Shown here: positions 31,803-42,269 of the stretch, piece by piece
How the letters are laid out: every line of letters starts with the position of its first letter
Position numbering within the stretch: position 1 is the stretch's first letter
Origin: Blastocladiella emersonii ATCC 22665
Lineage: Eukaryota > Blastocladiomycota > Blastocladiomycetes > Blastocladiales > Blastocladiaceae
Direction: 5' to 3'
DNA: 64,000 nt
Assembly (NCBI GenBank): GCA_025594325.1
Contig: JANHCV010000002.1
Span: forward strand, 496,001 to 560,000
Made by a program: the position numbers and the translations under genes
The notes under the pieces: generated by a model
The model's input: only the letters and a program-made list of their open reading frames with translations
What the model was told of the DNA's origin: nothing
The model's database searches: none

Positions 31803-34800
31803 TCACCGCGGCTGCTGCATCTGCTGCTGGCCCGGCGCGGGTCGCATGTACGCCTGGGAGAACGCTGGTGGTGCGCCGTACATGTGCTGCGGGTTGGACT
31901 GGGCGAGCTGCTGCTGGTGCGAGTACTGCTGCTCGCGGGCGGCCTCCTTCATCTTGCGCGCGTACTTGGACCGCTCGTCCTTCCACTCGCCGAACTGTTT
32001 CATGGGGATCTGTGTCACGTCGAACTTGGCCTGGTGCGCGCCGCCCGACCCGTGGCCCTCGTCGAGACCAACGATCTGGCGCGTCTTGCCCCTGTGAGAA
32101 GCGAGCGGCGGAGGCGTGGGTGAGTTTTCGCGATCAACACGAGAAAGAGATCGAGGAGAAAGAGAGAGATCGAGCGGCAGAGATGCGGGAGAGTTTTCGC
32201 GATCAACACGAGGAGAAAGGGATCGAGGGGAGAAAGATCGAGTGGGCGTACCACGAGAAGTCGTCAAAGTGCCAGAAAGCTACAGGAGAACGCGACGGTC
32301 GAGGACGGGTGTGAGTGCAAGGGTCGGCCGCAGGCAGCAGAGAGGGGCGGTGGCGGGCGTACCGTAGACGGGCAGGACAAAGTTCCAGATGGGGATCGCG
32401 AAGATGTACACGACCATCCAGAAGATGTAGATGAGCTTGCGCGTGGTGACGAGGATCAGGATGGCCTGGAGCAGGAACATGCACGCCATGAGGATGAGCG
32501 GCAGGATCACGTTCGGGTCGCCCATGGCGGCGCGGACGATGAGGTAGACGAGGAAGAGCAGCATGGCGGGGAGCGACAAGGTGGCCACGAGCTCGATTCC
32601 CACGACAAACTGCATCGAGAAGCAGAACGTGCCGCACAGCTGGCTCGCGGACACGAGCTTGTACAGGTTGTGGATGGTCGAGTTGATCCAGCGGCGACGC
32701 TGCGAGAGCAGGACCGAGAAGGTGTCGGGGACCTCGGTCTTGCACACGGCGCGCGGGACGAAGATGAGCTTGCGCTTGGGGAAGTGCGACAGCATGAGCG
32801 TGGTCAGGAACCGGTCCTCGCCGAGCAGCAGGAGGTTCTTCTCGTGCAGCGTCTCGACGTCGTTCTGCGAGTACTTTTCGACGATCTGCGGGCTGGCGAG
32901 GATAGGCACGAAGTACTTGCCCTTCTTGCCGTCGGGCGTCGTCTTCGGCGCGCGGATGCGGTACGCGCAGAAGCACCTGCCGCGCCGAGTTGAGTTGGTC
33001 AGTTTTCGGTGACGCGAGCGGTCGCACCCAGCAACGAACGTACCCAGGAAGACAGGTGACACCGCCGAAAATGGACTCGAAGGCCTACACGGGGTGACGG
33101 GCGATCGGGGTCAGTTCGAGTCGCGAGGCCGGCAAATCGACCCCTCGGCCTCCGCCGACCCCGGGACGAGTTGCCGGGCATCACCGGAGCCCAGAAAACC
33201 ATCGTACCTTGCCCAAATGGTGCGAAATATAGTACTCGAAGACCTGGATCATCGAGACCCACGACGCGCGCTTGTTGGCGATGCGGGTCTCGCCGCACAG
33301 GCCCATGATCGCCTCGTCCTTCTCAAACGCGGTGACCATGCGTCCGAGCGAGTCGGGGAGGACGAGGGTGTCGGCGTCGACCATGAGGACGATCTCGTAG
33401 ATGGTGGGGAACTTGCCGACGAGCCGGGCGACCTTATCCGAGAGGTCAAAGTCGAGCGGGGTCATGCGGTCGTTGAAGGAGAGGCGGTTGAGCCAGTGCA
33501 TGAGGATGAGCTGCGAGTCGCGTTTCCCGCGGTTGCCGGCCTTGGGCTTGCCCTGCTCCTCGGGGGTGCCGACCTTGTTGATGAGGACGAACGGCACCTT
33601 CTGGCCGTCGTACCGGTAGAACCCGGCGTGGACCTCGGCCATGTTGTGGCGCTTGGGCCCGTCGCCGATGGCCACGTACGAGTAGGGTTCCGGGTACGAC
33701 GGCATCCAGGGCGCGGGCTCGAGCATGTCCTTGACGATCTCGGGCGTCGACTTGGGCTGCCCGGCGCCCGTCACGTTGCCGTCGGCGATCACGAGCAGGA
33801 GCTTCTGGTGGTTGTTGTAGTGGGTCGCCGACAGGCTGTCGAGTGTGGTCTTGAGCCCCTTGCGGTCCTCGGAGTAGCACGTCACGAGGCAGATGACCCA
33901 CGCGTCCGGGTGCTTGTCGTCGAGCCGCCCGAGCTTGCGCGACAGGATCCAGTCGAAGAGCGTGGCCGAGACGAACTTGATGGCGATGAGCCCGAGCAGG
34001 ATCACCGAGATGATGATGGTCACGAGGTTGGACGTCAGGCACTCGACCGTGGTGCCGTCGAGCCGCCCGACGCGGAAGTGCACGTCGAGGCACGGCAGCA
34101 TGCGGCGGAGGTTGGGCGACCGCTCGATGGCGAGCGTCGCGTCGGTGCCCACGAGATCGAGCAGCTCCTTGTCGGCAATGTTGAGCACCTTGGACAGGAA
34201 CCGGTCGCCGGCGTTGCCGTCCGACAGGTAGTAGTTGAGCGTGTAGACGCGGCCCGAGTAGACAAACAGCTTGTTGGCCTTGACGTCCGTGATGTTGTCC
34301 CACGACCACGCCACGTCGAAACCCGTAAAGTGCTTCTCGAGCATCTGGTGCGCGGCCATGGTGACGTGGCACACGAGCGGGGCAGGGAGCTCGAGGCACT
34401 TGTCGACGGCGGGGTTGGCGGGGCAGCCCGTGATTTCGGGCGGGAGCGGGAACAGGGGCGTGATATCCTTGCCGAAGAACTGGGTGATGTTCGAGTCGAT
34501 GGCCTTGAGCTGCTCGTTGTCGAACGTGGACGTGGCCTTGGTCACGGCCACCTTGTGGTCGCCGTACCGCTGCATCGCGGCGATATCGTAGAGCCGGCCG
34601 CGGACGATCGCGTACGCGTTGGGCCCGGACGGCGTGGTGCCGAACTCCTGGTTGATGGTGTCGCGGAACAGCGGGCGGATCGGGCGGCACACGGCGGTCG
34701 AGAACCCGAACGTGAGGAACCCGACGACCGCCGACACGAGCAGGATGATGAAGCACAGGGCCATCTTTTCGCGCCACGCCTGGCGGACCTGGGCGTTCTC

Positions 34801-36118
34801 GAGACCAAACGCCTTCTGCAGGAGCACGCGCGGCGCCCAGAAGGTGACGGCGCGGGAGAACCACACCCAGCACTTGGACCGCTCGCCGGGTTTCGAGGTA
34901 TCGAGGTTGTTGAGGGCCTCGTTCATGGGCGCCATGGCGGCGGCCTGGTCGAACTTGGCCGTGGACCGCCGGTGCAGGGCCTTGCGGCGGGCCATGTCCT
35001 GGACCGCCACGTACTGGTTGGCCTGCTGCGTGGCCTGCGCGCCGGGCGTCATGTACGTGGCCTGGCCGGACCCGCCCTGCAGCTCGTTGAGCGGCACCAT
35101 GACGGACGTAAGGTCGTCGGACATGCGGTGCGGGTCGTTGTTGAGCGTGCCCGAGGATCCGGCGTGCATTGCCATCATGGGGCCGTACGGGTTGCCGGGC
35201 ATGGGTTGCGGCGCGGACCGCGGGAACGACTGCAGAGGCGGCTGCTGCTGCGCCGCCTGCTGCTTGTTGGGGTCGGCGGGCAGCGAGTTGAACCGCACGG
35301 GTTCAGGCACGACGGGCGTGCCGGGCGTGTGCGGGAGCGTCGCCGAGCGGACGGGCGTGGCGCCGGGCGGTGGTGGGCGGGCGAGCGCGGCCATAGCGGC
35401 GTTGGACCCGGCGGCGTGGGCAATGGCCTTGGCGTTCTTGCCGTCGGGCGCCGTGATGTTGGTGTCGGCGCCGGCGCGGAGGAGCGCGGCCACGACGGCG
35501 GCCTTGTCGGCGTGCGCCGCGAGCATGAGCGGGGTCCAGCCGAACTGGTCGACGAAATCGACGGGGAACCCGCGGCGCAGGAGCAGCTCGACGACGTCGG
35601 CCTGGCCCTCGGTGGCGGCCAGCGACATGGCCGTCTGCTCGGACGCGTTGCGCGCCAGGACCTGCGCGCCGCCCGCGTCGAGCAGCGTGCGGACGACCTG
35701 GATGTGGCCCGAGAAGGCCGCGATCATGAGCGGCGTGGTGCTGTCCTGCAGACGAGTCCAGGGAAGAACGGGTTAGCCGAGCGGGGCAGGGTGGCGCAGA
35801 CAGAGCGAGATGACGTACGGCATTGCCCTGGTCGACGGCAGCGCCGGCCTTGAGTAGGATCTCGACGCCGGCGAGGAAGCCCAGCGCGGCAGCGAGGTAG
35901 AGCGGCGACTGGCCCTCGTTGTCGGGGTCGTTGAGGCAGGCCGCGGTCTCGGTCGACAGCAGGTACTGGAGGACCTGGGTGCGGTTGTGGACGACGGCCG
36001 CGTGCAGCAGCGTGTGGCCGGCGATGCCCTCGCGCAGGCGCGGGTCGAAGAAGCCGCGCTCGGCCTGCAGCCCGGAGATGTCGCCGCGCTGGACCAGGTC
36101 GAACGGGGTGCCGGACAT
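31803..36118 (-). CDS. Chitin synthase (Chs3/class IV-like) with N-terminal ankyrin repeats (1269 aa, 6 exons)
   Basis: Plasma-membrane GT2 enzyme polymerising UDP-GlcNAc into chitin. Exons: 36118-35819, 35745-33208, 33084-33044, 32976-32363, 32279-32252, 32091-31803. The 28-nt fifth exon supplies FWHFDDFSW, and all phases agree. Residues 1-215 are ankyrin repeats ([38 protein letters not shown]). A linker leads to a transmembrane segment (about 428-448) and a cytochrome-b5-like region. The catalytic part has CLVTCYSE (about 720), [32 protein letters not shown] and QRRRW, then about four C-terminal membrane spans. Catalytic motifs are complete. Ankyrin repeats are not part of the usual class IV design. 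Fungal Chs3 is a cargo of myosin-driven secretion. Confidence 0.88.
32122..32212. repeat. 22-bp direct repeat inside a chitin synthase intron
   Basis: A 22-bp sequence beginning GAGTTTTCGCGATCAACACG lies at 32122-32143 and again at 32191-32212 (period 69), each followed by similar GAGAAAG and GATCGAG blocks. It accounts for this intron (32251-32092) being 160 nt, well over twice the local norm. Confidence 0.8.
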
Positions 36119-37275
36119 GGTGATGGTAATGGATGGGTAAGAGGGCGGGCGAGATGGGGGGAGGGGAGGGGCCGGTTGGTATCGGTTGGAGTAGGGTCGC
36201 CCGCTGTCAGCAGCGAGAGTGTGCTAGGAGAGGAGGAGGAGGGGGAGGTCTATACGCCGGCGGCGAGTGGACGGCGGCGGCGGCGGAGGTGTATCAGGTC
36301 TAGAGATGCTCTATGAGGGGTTGCGAGAGGGAGGAGTGGGAGAGCGAGGGATGCCGGGTTCCGAGTTGGTGGTCGTCGTAGTAGGCGATTCGGTCGGTCG
36401 GTCGTCGTCGCGGTGATGGTGCGTGATGCGGGCCGAGTTCCGTAGCGAAGCAAGCGAGCGACGAGCAGCGTGGAGAGCGAGGGCGGAGAGCGAGCGTAGC
36501 GGGCGTCCAAGGGTCAGTGGCGGTCGAGGCGAGGTGAAGCGGGCGCAAACAACGAGGCGGCGGCGGCGGCATCACGGCGCCGCTGGTGCGGAGCAGCGGC
36601 AGGAATAGGCCGGAATGAAACGCCCGCGTGCGCGCGTCACGCACGCAGAACGGCCCGTCCCTGCGCCGGTGGCCGCGGTCATCGTGGTCGCGATGGCAAC
36701 GTCGACGGCCACCAGGTGGGCCGCCCGCGCGCATGTGGGGCCGCCGCGACTGAGCCACCGCTGGGAGTCGACGAGGGTGGCCGTACATGGAAGGAGGTTG
36801 TGGGGCGGACGGAGCGCCGCGATGGGCGAGCAGCAAGAGTTGTGTTACAGCGACGATGTCGACGGCGAGGATTGTGGAGAAATGGCGACGTAGGCCACGA
36901 AGAGAGCGGGAGCGGAGACCGAAAGGGCGAGCCTCTGAAGCGCCGTCATTTTCGCCTGGACGCCACACACCAACGTGTTCGCGCCAAGCCGCCGCCACTA
37001 CGCTCGCTCTCTGATCCCCCGCACGCGGCGTCGCTGTGTCGTCATGAACGGGCTTTCGAGCTTGCGCTGGCCCCGCGCTGATCGAGTGAGTGCGTTCCCT
37101 TCGCCGCGCGTCAAGGTGGCGCAGCACCCACGCTCGCTTCCGTGATCCCGGCATGATCCGTCTGGTAGGTCACTGGCGAAGAACTTTTTCTATGAGCGAG
37201 AAGCGATTACACATGGGGTGGACTACAGGTGCTACTACATGATGATAAATAGACAGGGTGTGGTGATCGAGAGCG
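36119..37275. other. Long upstream region of the chitin synthase gene
   Basis: About 1.15 kb between two minus-strand genes. It is GC-rich with CGG/CCG runs near 36270 and 36560, as expected of a long 5' leader. A 284-codon minus-strand ORF (37154-36300) is low-complexity and is not accepted as a gene. No clear GAGACGCG module. Confidence 0.45.
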
Positions 37276-39381
37276 TTACTCGTCCCACGTCACGGACCGC
37301 GATGCCGACGGCCGGGCCTCGCGGCGCTCGAACGTGGACCGCGCGGGCTTGCCGTCGTGCTGGCGGGGCGAGAACTGGGTGCGGTTGGGCCGGTTGAACC
37401 CGCCCGACGATGTCCGGTGCGAGCTGCCGCTGCCGCCGAATGCTGGCCGGCGGAACCCATTACTACCGCCGCGCTGGTTGCTGCGCGGCTCCGAGAACGA
37501 CCCGCGCAGGGCCTGCGGGAGGTTCGGGACGTGGTCGAGGCCGAGCGACGTGACGAACCCCTCCATGTCGTGGCGGACCTCGTGGCCGTGGATGCCCGCG
37601 GCCTTGACCGTGTCCATCTGGCCCTGGTAGAAGCCGAGGTTGCCGAGGTACAGGTCCTCGAGCATGGTCTGGTCGAGCATGTTGGCGGCCTGGCGGACCG
37701 CGCCCGTCGCGGCCTCGACGTCCCACTCGATCTTGTCGCCGAACCCGGTCGCGACCACGTGGTTGTTGACGGCCACCTGCTCGAGCGGCAGCTCGGCGAG
37801 CCCGTTGAGGAACGCGCGCTCGAACGGCGCGAGGACCAGGAGTGCGGCGCCCTCGCGGCCGGCGCGGCCCGTGCGCCCGATCCGGTGCACGTACTGGTCG
37901 GGGCTGGTCGGCATGCCCATCTGGACGACCAGGTTGATGCCCGGGTAGTCGACGCCGCGCGCGGAGACGTCCGACGTGAACAGGATGCCCGACTTGGCGC
38001 GGCGGAACCGGTCCGAGATCTTGACGCGCTGGTCCTGCGACTTGCGCGAGTGGATCTCGAAGATGTGGCGGGCGTCGATGGCGCCCATCGGGTCGGGGAG
38101 CGCGAGGCTGGCGAGGTTGCGGAACAGCTGCGTGTACAGCTCGACGCTGCGGGTGGTCGGGAAGAAGACGATAGCCTTGAACTCGTGGTTGCGCGACTCG
38201 GCGGCAAACGCGCGCGCGAGCACGCTGTACAGGAGGTGCGGCTGCTGCTTGAGCGGGACCACGGCCTGCGACTGCTTGACGAGATGCACGGTGCTCACGT
38301 CGTCGGGCGAGATGGTGTTGACCACCTCGTACCCGGGCTTGAGCGTCGAGTCGACGAGCGCGCTCACGTTGGACGGGTAGGTCGCCGAGAAGAGCAGCGT
38401 CTGGCGGTCGCGGTTGATGTACTTGACAATCTCCTCAATGTCGTCCTTGAACCCGATCTCGAGCATGCGGTCGGCCTCGTCGAGGACCAGCGTCTCGACG
38501 CCCTTGAGGATGTCGCGCATCTTGGCGTCCGACTTGATCATGTCGAGCAGGCGGCCGGGCGTCCCGACAATGATATCGGTGCGGCGGCGCGTGAGGTCGC
38601 GCGACTGGCGCAGCTTGGACTCGCCGCCGACGAGCGTGTGCACGTCCATGCGCGCCTTGAACACGAGCTTCTTGGCCTCGGCGCCGATCTGCAGGGCGAG
38701 CTCGCGCGTGGGCGAGATGACGAGGACGCGCGCGGTGCGGCCCGTCTTGTCGATGCCGTTCTGGATGGCGCGGTTGACGGCGGGGACCAGGAACGCCAGC
38801 GTCTTGCCGGTGCCCGTCTTGGCCTGGACCACCAGGTCCTTGTCGAGCGGCATGCGCTGCGCAATGGCCGCCTGCACGGGCGTGCACATCTCGTAGCCGA
38901 AATCCTCGGCGAGCGCGCGGCGCACGGGCCGCACCAGGTCGTCGACGCTGCCCCACGCCGTGTCGGGCGTCGGCGTGTACTCGAACGGGCTCTTGAACGA
39001 GTCGAACTCGCCAATGGCCTTTTGCTGCGGCACGAACGCGCGCGGCTCGCGGCGCTCGAAGCCGCGGTCGCCGCCGGAGCGGTAACCCTCGGTGCGGTTG
39101 TTGGTGTTGCCGCCGTCGCGGTTCCAGAAGTCGCGGCGCGGGCGGTCCTCGCGGTCCCCACCGAAATCGCGGCGCGGGCGGTCGTCGCGGTTGCCAAAGT
39201 CGCGGCGCGGGCGGTCGTTGCGCTCGAACAGCGAGATGGGCGCGGTCGAGAAGGATCGCGGCATGGGGACCGCGGCGGCCATGGACCGGAAGCCCGCCGA
39301 CCGCGCGACGGCGAGGGCGGCCGCCGAGGTGGTGGCGGCGACGTGGTGCCGGGCGAGAATGGACGAGAGATTTGATAGCAT
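37276..39381 (-). CDS. MSS116: Mitochondrial DEAD-box RNA helicase, Mss116-like (701 aa)
   Basis: ATP-dependent RNA chaperone for mitochondrial introns and translation, by family. The N-terminus is a presequence-like, Ala/Arg/Ser-rich stretch (MLSNLSSILARHHVAATTSA). Next come short repeats of RPRRDFG with acidic residues (about 55-95). The helicase core holds all motifs: Q motif region YEMCTPVQAAI, Walker A AKTGTGKT, PTRELALQI, TPGRLLDM, DEAD in LVLDEADRMLEIGF, SAT, RGVDYPGINLVVQMG and HRIGRTGRAGREG. The tail is rich in Gly, Arg and Ser, as in Mss116. One exon. The frame opens further upstream (39648), but the ATG at 39381 gives the presequence. Assignment to Mss116 rather than a near relative rests on the presequence, the LEIGF context and the basic tail. 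Confidence 0.82.
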   Translation of the reverse strand: MLSNLSSILARHHVAATTSAAALAVARSAGFRSMAAAVPMPRSFSTAPISLFERNDRPRRDFGNRDDRPRRDFGGDREDRPRRDFWNRDGGNTNNRTEGYRSGGDRGFERREPRAFVPQQKAIGEFDSFKSPFEYTPTPDTAWGSVDDLVRPVRRALAEDFGYEMCTPVQAAIAQRMPLDKDLVVQAKTGTGKTLAFLVPAVNRAIQNGIDKTGRTARVLVISPTRELALQIGAEAKKLVFKARMDVHTLVGGESKLRQSRDLTRRRTDIIVGTPGRLLDMIKSDAKMRDILKGVETLVLDEADRMLEIGFKDDIEEIVKYINRDRQTLLFSATYPSNVSALVDSTLKPGYEVVNTISPDDVSTVHLVKQSQAVVPLKQQPHLLYSVLARAFAAESRNHEFKAIVFFPTTRSVELYTQLFRNLASLALPDPMGAIDARHIFEIHSRKSQDQRVKISDRFRRAKSGILFTSDVSARGVDYPGINLVVQMGMPTSPDQYVHRIGRTGRAGREGAALLVLAPFERAFLNGLAELPLEQVAVNNHVVATGFGDKIEWDVEAATGAVRQAANMLDQTMLEDLYLGNLGFYQGQMDTVKAAGIHGHEVRHDMEGFVTSLGLDHVPNLPQALRGSFSEPRSNQRGGSNGFRRPAFGGSGSSHRTSSGGFNRPNRTQFSPRQHDGKPARSTFERREARPSASRSVTWDE

Positions 39382-39551
39382 GGTGGTGGGTTGATTCGTC
39401 CGTTGGCAGGTAAGCCTTTTTTCTCTCGCTGGCCAAAGAGGAGGCGCGCGCCCAGCCAGGCCAGCCAGCACGACACGACCCGACGCGCGCGGCCGCACAA
39501 CAAGGCGCGTTGATGTCAGCGTCACGTGGGGAGGCATGCCGGCGTTGCCGC

Positions 39552-39568
39552 GAGACGCGGTCACCTGA
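39552..39568. promoter_or_regulatory. GAGACGCG / TCACCTGA module in a divergent promoter
   Basis: GAGACGCG (39552-39559) and TCACCTGA (39561-39568) lie between the helicase start (39381, minus) and the gene at 39666 (plus). The two parts are almost adjacent here. Confidence 0.45.
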
Positions 39569-39665
39569 CGCGCTGCAGTTAGTGGCGCAATGCGTGCGGA
39601 CGCCACGGCGGGCAGGGATGCTCCGCCCTCGCCCTCTAGACCATGCAACTGACCCTCACGACTCT

Positions 39666-41682
39666 ATGAAACCCGCCATGAACGCACCGGGGACCCCCGC
39701 CACGCCGTCGCCCGCGACGTCCGCGACGCCGTGGTTCCGCCAGGTCGCGAAGCTGACGGCCGGCGCGAGCGGCGCCGCCGGCGAGGAGGTGCTCGGCACG
39801 CTGCTGGGCGCGCTCGTCGCGGGACGGCACTGTATCTTCCACGTCGCCCCGCCACGATCATCGGCGGTGGAAAACCCGCCCGCGAGTCCGCGCGACGCGG
39901 CTGGAGCGGCTTCGAGTCCGTCCGCCGACTCGGTCGCCGCCGTCCTCGACAGCCTCGTCTCCGCGATCGACCAGGTCGCGACGCAGGTGCTCCACGCCAC
40001 GTCGGTCCGCGTCAACGTCGCGCACGGCCGCTCGCACCAGCACCAGTTCCACCATCACGGTCACGCCCACCACGCGAATGCGAGCCAGTCGTTCCGCGCA
40101 TCACACGCCTCAGGCTCCCTCGCCGCGCAGACTGCGTCGCCACCGGGCTCGGCAGGCCTCCCGCGCGGCTCGCTCGCGAGCGCCGCGGCCCTAACGGCTT
40201 ACTCGTACACCGAGGGCATGATCCCGCCGCACATCCCCGACTCGACCGCCGGCACCTCGTCGCTATCGACCGCGCGACCGCCGCCGCCCATTCCGCCGCC
40301 GCCACCGCACTCGGCGTCAGCGCTCGGCAATGCGGCGACGGCGCTCGACTCGTCCGCCATCATGCTGACCTCGTCGATCCCGCTGTCGCGGTGGGCCGCG
40401 GTTCCGCCGGCGATCCAGTTCCAGGCGTGTCTGTTCCACTCGCCCACCATGACGCAGGGCAGCAGCTCGCTCGGCGGCGAGGACCTGGCGCCACAGGGCG
40501 GTGCGCGGTCGCTCGCGCGGCACTTTACCGAGGACACCATTTTCTCTCCCTCCTCCCCACTCGGCCCGCGGCCGTCCCCGTTCCCCGAAGTCGCCGCAAG
40601 GCAGCAGCAGCACGGCGGCGGTGGGTCCGGGAGCATGTCGCACACGATGCCGCACTCGTCGTCGCGGCGACGGCCGCCCGACGCGATCGACGAGGTGCCT
40701 GGCGGCACCGGCGACTCCGTCGCGTCGCGCCACCGCGGCATCGCCGCTGCAGCCGCGTCCGGGCACGCGGGGACCAACAGCGGCGACTCGTACGGGCGCA
40801 GCCCGCGGCAGCACCTGATCAACAGCCGGCGCAGCGTCGCCATGGCGGCTGCCGCGGCCGCAGCCGCCGGCGCTGGCGGTGACGCCGGCCTGCTCACGTC
40901 TTCGGCGAGTTTGACGCACGCGCGCAAGGCGCTGGCCAATTTCCCCGTGATCGTGTGGGACGCGAGCGAAGGAGCCGATGCCGAGGCCGGGATCCCGGAC
41001 GTGGTGCAGGAGACCATAGTCGAGATTCTGACCCGCCGGTCCGTGTTTGACGGGAAGCAGCAGCACCACCTGCCGCGCCCGTTCATGTTCGTCGTCGTGG
41101 TCGTGATGCCGCCCGCCGGCGCGGGCGCGGTGGCGCCGACGCATTACATGTGGCCGCACCTGGTACGTTTCGGCATCCCGGCTCGCGCGTAACACGACTA
41201 ACCAACGACGAGGCATGTAGCTCAGCTCGTTCCTCCTCTCCACGACCCTCGACCGCGCGCTCCCGCCGAGCCTGTTCGCCTCTCCCGTCCCCAAGTCCCT
41301 CGCCCTAAAACTTCACGCGCTCGAGTCCATGACGCACTTCCTCCCGCGCATCCACATCCACGCGGACCTGCGGCGGTACCTGCGCGACCTGGTCATCTCG
41401 CTGCGCACGCACCCGGGCGGGCTCACGGTGCCCGCGGTCGTCCAGCACGACGTGCAGCTCGCGCTTGCGGCCATCTCAACTCTGTACGGACACGCGTTTG
41501 GAACGCCCGAGACGATCGCGTGGATCGCGCCCCGGGTGCTTAGGCACCGGTGTCTCCCCGCGCGGCACGGAAGCGCGGGGCGCGGTGTGCCGACGGCAGC
41601 GGCGGGGGCGGGGGCGGAGGGGTTGGGGCGCGGCATGGTCGCGGTGCTCGAGGCGCTGGACCGGGTGCCGCTGCCCGTGTAA
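39666..41682 (+). CDS. Protein with a possible AAA+/Mg-chelatase-like C-terminal lid (652 aa, 2 exons)
   Basis: Exons are 39666-41162 and 41221-41682, with a 58-nt GTACG intron in phase. The N-terminal 80 residues have an Ala-rich fold with EEVLGTLLGALVAGRHCIFH. The centre is long low-complexity (Ser, His, Gly, Pro and polyalanine). The C-terminal 230 residues look folded: IVWDASEGADAEAGIPDVVQ, PFMFVVVVVMPP, HIHADLRRYLRDLVISLRTH and VPAVVQHDVQLALAAISTLY. The last two resemble the helical lid of MoxR/magnesium-chelatase AAA+ proteins. I see no clear Walker A motif, so ATPase activity is doubtful. The family assignment is tentative. Confidence 0.5.
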
Positions 41683-42269
41683 CAAAATGTATAGATTTGA
41701 CCGCTTCCTGTGTGTGATCCATTGTTCGGCACGGAGAGAAGGCGACTGCGAGACAGACACGTTGCCGCAGGTGCGAGACGCGACGCGGGGTCGCCAGTTA
41801 CGCGCTGAATTCGTCCGCGTGACCCACGCGACGCGTCGCGCCCGCGTCGCTGTGCCGTGCCGCCGCCGCGATCCGCCCTCACACCTTTGACGCTTCCCGC
41901 CGCATATCGCTCGCGCACTTCACGCAACGCAACGAGTCCACTCAACCGCGCCGGCGCGAGCACCTCTCGTTCGCCCGCGGGAAACCCATGAATCAGCGCC
42001 GCTCGTCGTCGCGGGCATCCCCAACGCGGCGTCGCTCGTAAAACACTCAACAACATCCGGCCTCCGAGAGAGAGAGGAGGCACCTCGACTTTCCGAAAAC
42101 GACCGCCAAACTGTCGCTGTCACGGACCTCGTTCACCCCCGCCGGGTCGCGCCAGCACACGGCGCGCGGGAGCGCCGGCGCCGGCGGCGGTGGCGGGGGT
42201 AGCAACGGAAGCGTGGGCGGTAGTGGCGCCGGCCCGGGTCCCGGCCCTGGCGGCGGCAACGGCGGCGGG
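41683..42269. other. Intergenic and possible upstream coding sequence of the kinase
   Basis: Has GAGACGCGAC near 41780 and GACGCGTCGC near 41830. From 42042 the kinase frame is open without an ATG. An ATG at 41988 followed by a possible 33-nt intron (42038-42070) could extend the protein, but such an intron would be shorter than any other here. Confidence 0.4.

Noticed and set aside
33094-35853. 919-codon plus-strand ORF opposite the chitin synthase
   Set aside because: Antisense shadow of a GC-rich gene; sequence is Arg/Gly/Val/Asp-rich without domains.
36300-37154. 284-codon minus-strand ORF upstream of the chitin synthase
   Set aside because: Low-complexity Arg/Pro/Ser sequence without domain; more likely 5' leader.
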